The notes below the pieces were generated by a model. It was not told the DNA's origin, searched no databases, and saw only the letters and a program-made list of their open reading frames with translations. A stretch of DNA of 64,000 bases, from NCBI GenBank assembly GCA_964572965.1, contig CAZNHL010000004.1, forward strand, positions 42,305-106,304. The letters are read 5' to 3'. How positions within the stretch are numbered: position 1 is the stretch's first letter; each line of letters starts with the position of its first letter. The position numbers and the translations under genes were made by a program. The DNA comes from CAZNHL01 sp964572965 (GTDB lineage Bacteria > Bacteroidota > Bacteroidia > Cytophagales > UBA9547). Below are positions 35,900-45,700 of this stretch, in pieces.

Positions 35900-37002
35900 T
35901 CAAGCTGGGCGTTACCTACAAAGAATTGGGAGTATTTTTACTTCTTCTTTTCTTGAATTTAAAGTTTCTCTCCATTACTGTTGTTCAGGACAGGTCTAAA
36001 GTAATTGATATCATTGTGTATCTGCTATTGGTTGTTACATTCAATTATTCTAATTGGACCCTAAAATCATTTATAACATTAGTCCTTATTGCCGGTATTT
36101 ATACTGTAATCAACCTTTCTCCCTATAAAATGAATGTATTAATGCCTTTGCTCATTATACAATCTGTTTCAGGCATTAGATTTAAGCGATACTTGATTAT
36201 AAATATGATCATTATGGGGATTACTCTTTTAATGATGTATATCATTTGCGCAGAAGGTGTCAATATGGCAGGGTATTCCTTTTTAATAGATCGAAAAATA
36301 CGAATGAGCTTTGGCTTTAACCACCCTAATGTTGCCGCTGTCTATTACTATTGTTTTATGATAAACGGCTTCCTGCTCTTATCTTTTTCCCGATACAACA
36401 AATTTCTTCCTTTATACCTGCTGGCTATTATTCCTTTATGGTTCTACATATACTATAAAACCGCCTCCAGAAGCTTTTTGCTGTCGCTGGTAGTTTTATA
36501 TGGCACTTATTTTTATTACTATGTAGGGGTACGTCTTAATGAAAAAAATCTCCTAAGGATATCAAAGTATATCTTTATTTCTTTGATAGTTATATTTGCC
36601 TCTTTAACGGTTTATTTTTCTCTGCAGAGAGAAGACTTCATTATATTAGACCATACGCTTAGCAATCGCCTTACTTACTATGACCATTTTTTAGAAAAGG
36701 TAGATAATCCTATAGATTTCTTATTCGGTTCCAGTGCTTACGGGGATTTTGTTATCGATAGTAGCTATATTCATTTACTTTTTGAGGGTGGGATATTCTT
36801 CTTTATCGGTTTTTGTGCCTTTTATCTTCTGGCAACATTAAAAATGGTTTCCCGAAAAGCCTGGGTTCCAATTTGTATTATTATCAGCTTTCTTGCCTAT
36901 GGCTTAATGGAAACACTTCTGCTATACAGCATGCTTATCGGAACAAACATATTCTGGATACTCTTATACTACTATTATAAAGATGGTAAAATGTCCTTAT
37001 AA
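35860..37002 (+). CDS. Wzy/O-antigen-ligase-like membrane polymerase
   Basis: 380 residues, about 10-11 helices. The start TTG at 35860 overlaps the GT4 gene by 40 nt; no ATG is available before the first membrane helix. A larger periplasmic loop in the second half and SRSFLLSLVVLYGTYFYY are consistent with polymerase/ligase (Wzy/WaaL) membrane proteins, which are very divergent. Function is from context: flippase, chain-length protein and transferases next to it. Confidence 0.72.
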   Translation: MEQTNTINNQEPIIKLGVTYKELGVFLLLLFLNLKFLSITVVQDRSKVIDIIVYLLLVVTFNYSNWTLKSFITLVLIAGIYTVINLSPYKMNVLMPLLIIQSVSGIRFKRYLIINMIIMGITLLMMYIICAEGVNMAGYSFLIDRKIRMSFGFNHPNVAAVYYYCFMINGFLLLSFSRYNKFLPLYLLAIIPLWFYIYYKTASRSFLLSLVVLYGTYFYYYVGVRLNEKNLLRISKYIFISLIVIFASLTVYFSLQREDFIILDHTLSNRLTYYDHFLEKVDNPIDFLFGSSAYGDFVIDSSYIHLLFEGGIFFFIGFCAFYLLATLKMVSRKAWVPICIIISFLAYGLMETLLLYSMLIGTNIFWILLYYYYKDGKMSL

Positions 37003-37006
37003 CTGC

Positions 37007-38080
37007 TTATTTGTTCAATAGCTTTTCATAACACTCCTTCGTCTGCTTTGCTGTTTCAGACCAGGTATAATTCTCTTTTATGATAGTTTTGAACGTTTCA
37101 TTAAAAGGCTGCTTATACGCCTTTAGTATTGCTTCCCGTATAGAATCTACGCTATCAGGCTCAGAGTAGAATACATAATCCTGAAAATACTCTTTCTGAT
37201 CTCCTTTAGCCGATATAACAATATTACATCCATAATAAGCCGCTTCCAGAGAAACCAGACCTGTTGTTTCAAACCAACTTGGCAATACATGTACACGGGC
37301 AGCTTTCATAATAGAATAAACCTCCTGTTGTGGCAGCACATCAACAAAAAATACGTTATTGCCGGCTTCTTGCTTACATAATTCATAATATTTATAATCG
37401 TTGATGGCCGGCTTACCAATGATATAACATGGAATATCGAGCCCCTTAACAGCCTTGATCAAATTGAGCTGGTTTTTACGCCTTTCTATTCTCCCGACAC
37501 AAATAATTGAGTCCCTATATTTCTCATTAGGAATCACCCCTTCTACCGGATCTATTGCATTAACTACTTTAAGCCGGAGCGCATTTGTATTACCAAACTT
37601 CTCACGCAGCCTGTTCATTTCACTGTATGAATTAGGTAAAAGAGCAGCGGCTCTTCTATATAAATACTTCATAGAGTTGAACTGGCCTCTAAAAAGATAA
37701 TCTTTGCTCTTCAGCTTTTCTTTACCCAAAACAGCCTTTGCAACAGCCTTCAGGTATTCCAAAAAATCACCGCCCAAAACTCTGGTCATCAAAGCTCTCA
37801 AAGGGCTGCCCGCTCTTATTTCTGACTCTGTATAATCGACAAAAATGGTAGATATCACCGTACAATCGGACCTTTTAAAATGGTACAATATATCTGACGG
37901 ACGAATGATATTAAAAAAATGTACTATATCATATTTAGCATAATCGAAAATATCTGTAGTCAAACCCACGTCTACCGTTACACCTAGCTTTCTAAGCTCC
38001 TCTGCCGTTTTAAGTACCTGAACAGTGTCTCCTCCCGGAGATTCATATAGAGTAGAGCGAGCTATAAAAAGGGCCTTCAT
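37007..38080 (-). CDS. Glycosyltransferase family 4, convergent with the locus
   Basis: 357 residues, GT-B fold: MKALFIARSTLYESPGGDTVQVLKTAEELRKLGVTV at the start, ICVGRIERRKNQLNLIKAV in the donor half and LPSWFETTGLVSLEAAYYGCNIVIS as the GT4 signature. It is on the opposite strand with only 4 nt between the stops, so it is a separate transcript, but it probably works on the same polysaccharide. A 12-bp hairpin lies 55 nt before its start. Confidence 0.9.
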   Translation of the reverse strand: MKALFIARSTLYESPGGDTVQVLKTAEELRKLGVTVDVGLTTDIFDYAKYDIVHFFNIIRPSDILYHFKRSDCTVISTIFVDYTESEIRAGSPLRALMTRVLGGDFLEYLKAVAKAVLGKEKLKSKDYLFRGQFNSMKYLYRRAAALLPNSYSEMNRLREKFGNTNALRLKVVNAIDPVEGVIPNEKYRDSIICVGRIERRKNQLNLIKAVKGLDIPCYIIGKPAINDYKYYELCKQEAGNNVFFVDVLPQQEVYSIMKAARVHVLPSWFETTGLVSLEAAYYGCNIVISAKGDQKEYFQDYVFYSEPDSVDSIREAILKAYKQPFNETFKTIIKENYTWSETAKQTKECYEKLLNK

Positions 38081-38135
38081 TTAGTGTCTATTAAAAATTA
38101 AATTACATAAAGGTAAGAAAAGCATTACTAAGCAC

Positions 38136-38170
38136 ATAAGCTGCTCTGAAAAGATTGAAGAGCAGCTTAT
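38136..38170. promoter_or_regulatory. 12-bp hairpin in the gap 38081-38338
   Basis: Perfect 12-bp stem (38136-38147 with 38159-38170), 11-nt loop. It may end the transcript of the large gene 38339-41932 or lie in the GT4 leader; the T-tract is poor. Nothing else is clear in this 258-nt gap. Confidence 0.5.
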
Positions 38171-38338
38171 AAAGAAACTTTTATTTATGGCTTTGATGCG
38201 ACTTTTATACCCTTTACGGTACTTTAGTTTGTCCACAATAAATTATAAGACATCAGCAATCTGTTTTATTCTTGGCACATACACAGCTTAAATTCCCGGA
38301 TTATATAATCTCTATGCACAAAAAATCCAATATTGTTT

Positions 38339-41300
38339 CTAGAACAAGGCCGAAACCTGCATTCTTCCGGTGTGAACAGCGGGTGCCGTCTGTGTCTTCC
38401 GGCCTTCATAAATCAGATTCACCTGTAAACCACTAGCCAGCTTTTGCTGCCACGAGAGGTTCCAGAGAAGGTTTTGGCCGGCACTTAAACCTTCTAGCAA
38501 ATCATAGCTCAAAGGAGTATTCAACTCCCCTATATAAAACATGTCAACAAGCTTTAAACTTGCCTGTACAGTTCTCTTTGTTACTTTTGACCAGCGAGTT
38601 TCAATCCCTGCTTCATTTACATTGGCTTTTTGTCCTGCACTCTGCCCTATACCCTGGTTAAGCGAATGACGATAACTCGCCGTGAGCCTTAGGAAATCAG
38701 ACGGCTGAAAAGCTATCTCAGGTTTTATAGTGTAAAATTCGTCTGCAAAGTTTTTGGTAGAAAGATAATCCGAGCTTGATGTTTTAATACTATAAGCTAA
38801 AAGGTTTTTAATATTGAACATTCGACCAATATTCACCCTTGCATTCAATTGATTATCATTATTGGTTCTATTTTCAAAACCATTTGTCAGAATTTGTTTC
38901 TGATCCAGATTAATATATGAATAGTCCAGCCCATAAACCGGGCTCGTTCTGTTAAAAAACAAAGTAGTTCTCAGGTTGGAAAGATTTGCCAAAAGGTCCT
39001 CTTTGGCAATATCATTCAAAAATGGGACAAGCCTGTACTTAACTTCACTATTGGTAATATTCCGTTCAAGAGAATATGAAGTAGTATTTGAAAACCGGGA
39101 CAGGACATTCAGCATTCCCTTTTTGTCTCTCCAGCCTCGTGGCGCAGTAATGTTCAATCTGTAGTTCAGGATATTGTTATAAGCACTGATATACTGATTG
39201 GTTGGTGTATATATTTTAATATAATCCTTCTGATCACTGAACTGCGCTTCATAAAATTCTCCTAATTGCTGAATGCCGTCATTATTATCATCCCTCCAAT
39301 AGTAATTACCTTGCCCTTTGGTGACTTGTAAATACACATATTCCCGTTTAGGTTGTCTACCGGAAGAACTCGCTAATGTAAGTTCTGAGCGTACATGTCT
39401 TTTAAACAGGTTAGCCCCCCAGTCAAAGCGGCCCTGTATGTTTTCCTCTGTAGCTATCGTATCTGTAAGCCTCAATTTCTCATTACTTACTTTACGATAG
39501 ATCATACTTATTCCAACATCATGATTTTGTGTGACTCTTGTATTCAGTGATGCCGTACTTGATAAGGTACTGGCACTCTTCAGCAAATTACCCGCGATCG
39601 GAGTAAAATCCTCCCGGGTTACCCCGTCAATATAAAACCTTGTTTTTAGTGTATCATTCGTTTTGAAATACACTTTGTGTTGTTCAAAATTTTGCAAGCT
39701 ACTGATTACACTGTCTCCATTAGCGCTATAATTAGCCTTTACCTGGTTTTTATCAGTAGTATAAATGTAACCTGGAACTATGTAGCGGGAAACATAATAA
39801 GCACTTACATTTAGTCTCAGCCAGTTTGCTGTAGTTGTTGGTAATTTATTGCTCATAATAAAAAGGTCATTCTGAAGCTGTACTCTACTTACCTTTTTAT
39901 TGAATACTACCCGGTGCTGATAACCGTCCGCATTTTTCTCTTTTAACCTGCGTGTCAGCTTATAATTTAACTGATTAAAACCTCCTTTATTAACACCAAC
40001 AGATGCATTAAAAATATTATCATCACTACGTAAATCTTCTGCCGCGGTACCTGTATTTAAAGCACTCTGAACTCCGGGTGTGCTGGCCGGTACATTCCAT
40101 TCCCAATCAAAGTTAGCATCTCTGAACCGTTCAATCGGTGTGAAATATTTTTGATTGTATTCATAATCAACGCTTGCTGTCCATTTATACCCTTTAAGGG
40201 GAGTAAAGTCTTTTCCTTTATTAATATAACCTACTTTCCAGGCATTTCCTTTGTCGTCATAAGAATCTACGGAAGAATACAAATTGAGGTCATTTTCAGA
40301 CGCGGCTACCTCTGTATATATTTTATCACTCTTTGTAAGATCCCAGGCAGCCTGACCAGTAATCATACTTTTCTTTTTAGGAGTAACAATCAATTTTGCC
40401 GGAGCATAATTTCCCTGCCTTACCCCTCCCTGTGGTTCAAGCCATTGATAAACCCGGCCATTGGTTGCTGTAACAACCTGTATGTAATCTCCATTGCCCT
40501 GTCCTACATTTGAAAACCCAACGGTATATACCGCTTTCACAGGATCAGCTGAATAAACATACACATTAGGATAAGAACCGTTAACGGTAACAGAGTCTTT
40601 CACTAAACGGTATAATATCTGTCCCTGTGTAAAACCAACCGAATCTCCACTACTGATAATAGCCTTAATAAGTGTATCACCAATATTGGCAAGAGTTTGT
40701 CTATCTTTATCAGAAAGGGTCATATTCACAGGCTGATTCTGATTATCTTTTTCCTGATAAAAATTCAAACCAAGGCTAAAATTTTTATACGTCTGATAAT
40801 GTGATCCCTGAATATTTGTACGAGGATAATTGCGGTCAAAGTATTCGAAATCTACCCTGATCTGAGAGTATTTGGTAATCATTACCCTACTGGTAAAAGT
40901 GATCTCTGACGAGTTATAATTAATCGTATAATCGTTGTTATATCCCCTCACCAGCTGGCGCCCGTCAAGAAAAATCTTTTCTGAATTTGCTACTACTACA
41001 ATAGCTGTCTCATTATTCTGCCCCAAAAGCTTATATGGACCCAGTACGCCTTCATTCAGCAGCTGACTGTTTGGGACTGCAGACAACGCAGAACCGATAA
41101 AAAGCGCTGTATTGAATTTTCCTTTAGCCAATGAAATTCCTGCCAGTGTATTAGCAGTTCCATGCTCTCCTGCCTTATAATTCAGATCAAGCTGGCCACC
41201 TTGTACATTTTTGTAGTATTTTAAAAAATAACCTTCCTTATTTTTCATGATAAAGTCCCCTGCTGTCAGCTTTCCTTTTTCATGCTCTAGCTGAATATAT

Positions 41301-41932
41301 ACCTGATCAAACTGCTGAACATTTTGTGTGACGCCGTCAGGCTGTACGGGCACATTCTGATCAGTGATTGCAGCCGTCATTTTGATATCATTGGTAATAT
41401 AACCTTCCAGCTGAAGGTTCAAGGCTGAATTGACAAAGACATTCTGATTATTGCCCACAGAGAATCCCCTGGAAATACTACCTGATTTACTGAAACCTTT
41501 TGAGGGAAAAAGTTCTTCTCTTTGCTCTCTTATCGCGTAGTTTTTATAACGATAAACATCATCGCGAAAATAGTTAGTGGAATCCAGCAGTTTCTTTTCT
41601 CTCTTAAAATAAGGTTTACTAAGGTTAAAATTGAAAACTTTATAGCAGATTAAAACAGAATCGACATTAGACGGTGCGTTTATCTTCAGTTTTCCGTTAT
41701 AGTCATCATATTCAAAACTAATAGCAGAGTCTTTTGGAAAAGTGATACGGATAGATTCTGAAAGTATGTTATTAGTATCAAGCTGTATGTTACCCCGGCC
41801 TTGTTTAACCCATTTGCAACGCATTGTTGCGCTATTTTGCGAATAAGCAATGTTTGCAACTAATAAAAGTACAGACACAACGCCTAAAAGACGCGCCTTT
41901 TGAGCAAAGCATGCCAGCACTTTTAATAACAA
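38339..41932 (-). CDS. Large outer-membrane beta-barrel protein of unknown function
   Basis: 1197 residues. Start is a TTG at 41932; a GTG at 41920 is the alternative. A long N-terminal signal (hydrophobic core LLGVVSVLLLVANIAYSQ) is followed by a soluble part, then FSKSGSISRGFSVGNNQNVFVNSALNLQLEGYITNDIKMTAAITDQNVPVQPDG, a motif that recurs in Bacteroidota outer-membrane proteins, and then hundreds of residues of alternating strands (YKNFSLGLNFYQEKDN, DYTINYNSSEITF) ending in a last strand with a terminal Phe (MQVSALF), as in barrels. The distant look to the large SprA-type proteins is impressionistic. No T9SS tail. A palindrome TTTAGATT-AG-AATCTAAA (41942-41959) lies just ahead of the start. 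Confidence 0.8.
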   Translation of the reverse strand: MLLKVLACFAQKARLLGVVSVLLLVANIAYSQNSATMRCKWVKQGRGNIQLDTNNILSESIRITFPKDSAISFEYDDYNGKLKINAPSNVDSVLICYKVFNFNLSKPYFKREKKLLDSTNYFRDDVYRYKNYAIREQREELFPSKGFSKSGSISRGFSVGNNQNVFVNSALNLQLEGYITNDIKMTAAITDQNVPVQPDGVTQNVQQFDQVYIQLEHEKGKLTAGDFIMKNKEGYFLKYYKNVQGGQLDLNYKAGEHGTANTLAGISLAKGKFNTALFIGSALSAVPNSQLLNEGVLGPYKLLGQNNETAIVVVANSEKIFLDGRQLVRGYNNDYTINYNSSEITFTSRVMITKYSQIRVDFEYFDRNYPRTNIQGSHYQTYKNFSLGLNFYQEKDNQNQPVNMTLSDKDRQTLANIGDTLIKAIISSGDSVGFTQGQILYRLVKDSVTVNGSYPNVYVYSADPVKAVYTVGFSNVGQGNGDYIQVVTATNGRVYQWLEPQGGVRQGNYAPAKLIVTPKKKSMITGQAAWDLTKSDKIYTEVAASENDLNLYSSVDSYDDKGNAWKVGYINKGKDFTPLKGYKWTASVDYEYNQKYFTPIERFRDANFDWEWNVPASTPGVQSALNTGTAAEDLRSDDNIFNASVGVNKGGFNQLNYKLTRRLKEKNADGYQHRVVFNKKVSRVQLQNDLFIMSNKLPTTTANWLRLNVSAYYVSRYIVPGYIYTTDKNQVKANYSANGDSVISSLQNFEQHKVYFKTNDTLKTRFYIDGVTREDFTPIAGNLLKSASTLSSTASLNTRVTQNHDVGISMIYRKVSNEKLRLTDTIATEENIQGRFDWGANLFKRHVRSELTLASSSGRQPKREYVYLQVTKGQGNYYWRDDNNDGIQQLGEFYEAQFSDQKDYIKIYTPTNQYISAYNNILNYRLNITAPRGWRDKKGMLNVLSRFSNTTSYSLERNITNSEVKYRLVPFLNDIAKEDLLANLSNLRTTLFFNRTSPVYGLDYSYINLDQKQILTNGFENRTNNDNQLNARVNIGRMFNIKNLLAYSIKTSSSDYLSTKNFADEFYTIKPEIAFQPSDFLRLTASYRHSLNQGIGQSAGQKANVNEAGIETRWSKVTKRTVQASLKLVDMFYIGELNTPLSYDLLEGLSAGQNLLWNLSWQQKLASGLQVNLIYEGRKTQTAPAVHTGRMQVSALF

Positions 41933-42007
41933 TGGAATATTTTTAGATTAGAATCTAAAGATAACGAAAAAGTATAGATTAGATTATAAGCTGTCCATTA
42001 AAGACTT

Positions 42008-42748
42008 TCACTTTTTTAACTGGCTAATTACTTGATGTTTCATTAGCTCAACCCATTGTGCATACATTTTACCTGAAGGGTGTAAACCATCATCGGCAAT
42101 TAAAGAAACGTCTTTCAAGCCATTTTGAGATATCGGTGTAATATCAAAATAGGTAATACCAGATCTCAATGTTATTTCTCTGTTTGCTTTATTGAATTGC
42201 TCCAGTTCCCGGGAAATCTTTTCTTGCGTGGCTTCTCCGAACGGAGTATAGCCATAATCAGGTATAGACACCACAAAAACCCTGTTTGTTTTCCCTCCGG
42301 CAAAATGAATAGCTTGTTTCAATAAAGCCTCGAATTCAGTTTTATATTCATCCAGATCGTAGCTCCTATACTGATTATTCACTCCTATAAGTAAGGTAAC
42401 CAGCCCAAAAGTTGTATCGGGTTGCTGTACATTAATTGCATTTTGGAGCTCTCCTGTTGTCCATCCAGTACGGGCAATTAGCTGAAGATCCTCTATATTA
42501 TATCCGGCATTTTTCAGTTCATCTAACAACAAATCCGGAAATCTTGAACCAACTTTTACAGACTCTCCGAAAGTATATGAATCGCCTAATGCCAGGTATT
42601 TAATTGGTGTCATGGGAATTGTATCATTAGGGTTTTGCCAAGGCTTACCTTTGGATGTGTTTTTGTTGATATTAGGATCAATATGCCCTTGTTTAACACA
42701 TGATAAAAGGCCAGCTATAAGAATAAAGCTATAAAAGATGTCTTTCAT
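42008..42748 (-). CDS. SGNH/GDSL-type esterase lipoprotein
   Basis: 246 residues from the ATG at 42748, chosen over an upstream ATG at 42772 because it gives a lipoprotein signal (MKDIFYSFILIAGLLSC, Cys17). SGNH blocks: I, LALGDSYTFGESV with the catalytic Ser; III, LLIGVNNQY with the Asn; V, DDGLHPSGKMYAQW with the Asp-His pair. Such enzymes hydrolyse lipid, acetyl or other ester bonds; a role as polysaccharide or peptidoglycan acetyl-esterase is possible. Located between the barrel protein and the CHAT protein. Confidence 0.9.
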   Translation of the reverse strand: MKDIFYSFILIAGLLSCVKQGHIDPNINKNTSKGKPWQNPNDTIPMTPIKYLALGDSYTFGESVKVGSRFPDLLLDELKNAGYNIEDLQLIARTGWTTGELQNAINVQQPDTTFGLVTLLIGVNNQYRSYDLDEYKTEFEALLKQAIHFAGGKTNRVFVVSIPDYGYTPFGEATQEKISRELEQFNKANREITLRSGITYFDITPISQNGLKDVSLIADDGLHPSGKMYAQWVELMKHQVISQLKK

Positions 42749-42795
42749 ATTTTTGGTAAATATAAAAGACATACGGTTCCTTTTTGAAACTGGAT

Positions 42796-45700
42796 TTACT
42801 CCATTCCTAACATTACAAATGCGCCCCAGTAAGCAGGTTCCGGATGCTGTCTGCGTATTTCCTGCTGTGCATCAGTAAATGACTTACGCTTATTCCCTGT
42901 TACCAGCCATTTTTTATAGAATGCCTGCATCAATGCCTGTGTTACATCATCATTTACTTTGAACAAACTCATAATGATGGTTTGAGCTCCGGCCACTATA
43001 AAAGCTCTTTGCAAGCCGTAAACACCTTCTCCTATCTGTACTTCACCACGACCAGTCTCACAAGCACTCAGTACTACCATTTCTGTATTATCCAAATAAA
43101 GATTCATAGCCTCATAAGCGGTCAGAATACCATTATGTCCATTAGAATTTGTGTTATTATCAAGATTATCTCCGGCACCAGTCATTAACAAACCGGAACG
43201 AAGTAACGGATTCTGCGTAATTTCAGCGCCGTCAACAGAAGTTCCTAAACCGTCACTCTCTGATGATACATCTTCTTTAAAAAAGCCATGTGTTGCAATG
43301 TGAAAAATACGCGGGTTTCGCACATCTTTCAATGAATCTTTCTCCGCATTTTTACCGATATAGGATTCTGTTTGCCATCCATTAGCCTGAAGTAAACTTT
43401 TTATCTCCTTTACTTCTTCCTCTGCTCCCGGTAATTGTGCAATTGAAAAACCTTTTTCGGCTCTGTAGAATTGCGGATTTCCACACAACACTGCAATTTT
43501 AGTACCGGATGCCGGTTCATGCTTAAACATCCTTTTGAAAAGAATATCCCTTGTGCTTGTTACTAATACAATATTGTTTTTATCAATTGCGGCTTTACCG
43601 TCTGACGCAAGTAATACATCTAAATTCAACTGGTTATATACACCTTCATTTGAAAAAAAGACAGTAGCGCCATCAGGCAATTGATCTTTAAAAGGAGCCC
43701 AATAGTGCCTGTAAGACTGTTCATCATTAATTTTAAACCTGATAGCATTCCGATAGTAGTGAACATACTTTTCTTCCAGCTCTTTCCCATTAGGTAAAAT
43801 GATCAGCTTTGGCGTTTTCTCTGTATTTTGAGAAACTACCAAACCGGCATAAATAATAGAATCGGAGAAGTTCTTATCATAATATCTAAAACGTAATACC
43901 TCAATGGCATATTCGTTTGCATTCAGGTTTTTCTTTACATCTTTCCATGTAAACTCTTTAGATTCCTTTTCCAGTTTGAAAGCTTCTGAGCCCTGACTGA
44001 GATCCCTTTCCAGTTGATCAATGTCCTTTTCTAAACCCTCTACATTTACCCCTAATTCCTGTATCTGTTCAGCGGTAAGAGTAATGATATTACTTAATTG
44101 CTCTTTCTTTAATACCCAAGTATTGTATTTATTTATTAAAGACTCATTTTTACTTGATAATATTTTTTCCCGTAGTCTTACAGAAGAATTGAGTAATAGC
44201 GCTTTAGTTGAGAGCGTAAAGTTGAAAACTTTTGCCAAAACTTCCGGATTATCTTTCATTGATTTCAACATCAATGAGTTATAGAATTCAAAATCACCTT
44301 TAATTAAGTTCCAGTAACGTGTTTTTTCATTAAAACTTAATGATGGAAAATATGTCTTTGTAAAAGCCAGATAATCTTGCGTTGTTTCATCTAACAGTTT
44401 CAAGGATGCTTTGTAATCTCCCTTCACATAATACAACTGACCAAGTTTACTTAATGAACTTACATATTTAGGATGCTTCATCCCAAAGACTTTAGCATAA
44501 ACACGTCCTGCTTTTTTATAGTATTCTTCGGCTTTATCATACTTGCCTGTTTCCTTCTTAATACTTCCTCTGAGCATTGCTACGTCTGCAGAATATACAT
44601 TATCCTCGCCAAGTTTAGATACCCAGATCTTATCCGCTACATTTAGTAGAGAATCTCCCTTCACATATTTTTTATCGCTGATTTCAGAACTTGCAAGGTT
44701 TTTTAATGCCTCTGCATATTGAGGAGTATTTTCACCTATGGATTTACTGTAAGCCCTTACAGCCTTCATCAATAATTCATCTACTTCGTCTTTAGAAGCA
44801 TTATTACTCATTCTAGCCAAAGCGATGTCTGTATAAGCAGTTGCCATATCAACATGATTTTCTTTCAGCTTTTCCTCTCTGATTTTTAATACCTTTTTAG
44901 CAAGTTTTTCTGCCGCAACATAATCACCTATAGACAAATACAATTTTATCTGACGACTCAGCACTTCAGCATAACTAAGAGATTTATCGCCATACACATC
45001 TTTTGCAATATCAGCAGCCCTGGAAAGGCTCACTTCTGCTTCGTTGTATTTACCGGCAAACAATTCTGCAGTGCCCAGCTCAGTTAAAGTGGTAATTAAA
45101 CGTTTATTGACCTTACCCAATTTATCTTCCTTAACCGTAAGGCTTGCTGTTAAGATATTTTCTGCCTGAGCATAATTCCCCATTTTGATATAAAGCTTAC
45201 CAAGGTCGTCCTTTGCTTTTAATGCAAAGTTGATATCCTGATAATCTATATTTTCACCTATTTTAGCGGCCTTTCTGGCAGCCTTTTTGGCCTCGCCGAA
45301 TTCACCGTAAGTACTTTTAAAATCAGCCAGAGTTTCATAAGCAGACGCTGTTTCACTATTATCGCCGGAAGAAACATTTTTAATAGCATCCCTAAGTTCA
45401 ATAGCCACTTTCTGAGCAAGGATATAATCACCTTCCTTCATTGCCAAAACTGTTATCAGATCAAGTTGGGAAAGGTATTTAGGGCTTTGAATACCGTGAA
45501 TAGCCGCAACAATAGCTCCCGCTGTATCAAGATAATCTTCAGCTTTGTCAAATTCATCTGTCTGAATGTAATACAAAGCGGCATGATCCAGTATTTTATA
45601 GTAGTCAGGATGTGCTGAACCGTATTGTTTTGCTACAATTTCGTCAAAACTTTTTTTGTAAATAGCTCCTGCATTTTTGAAGTTATTGGAATAATCGGTA

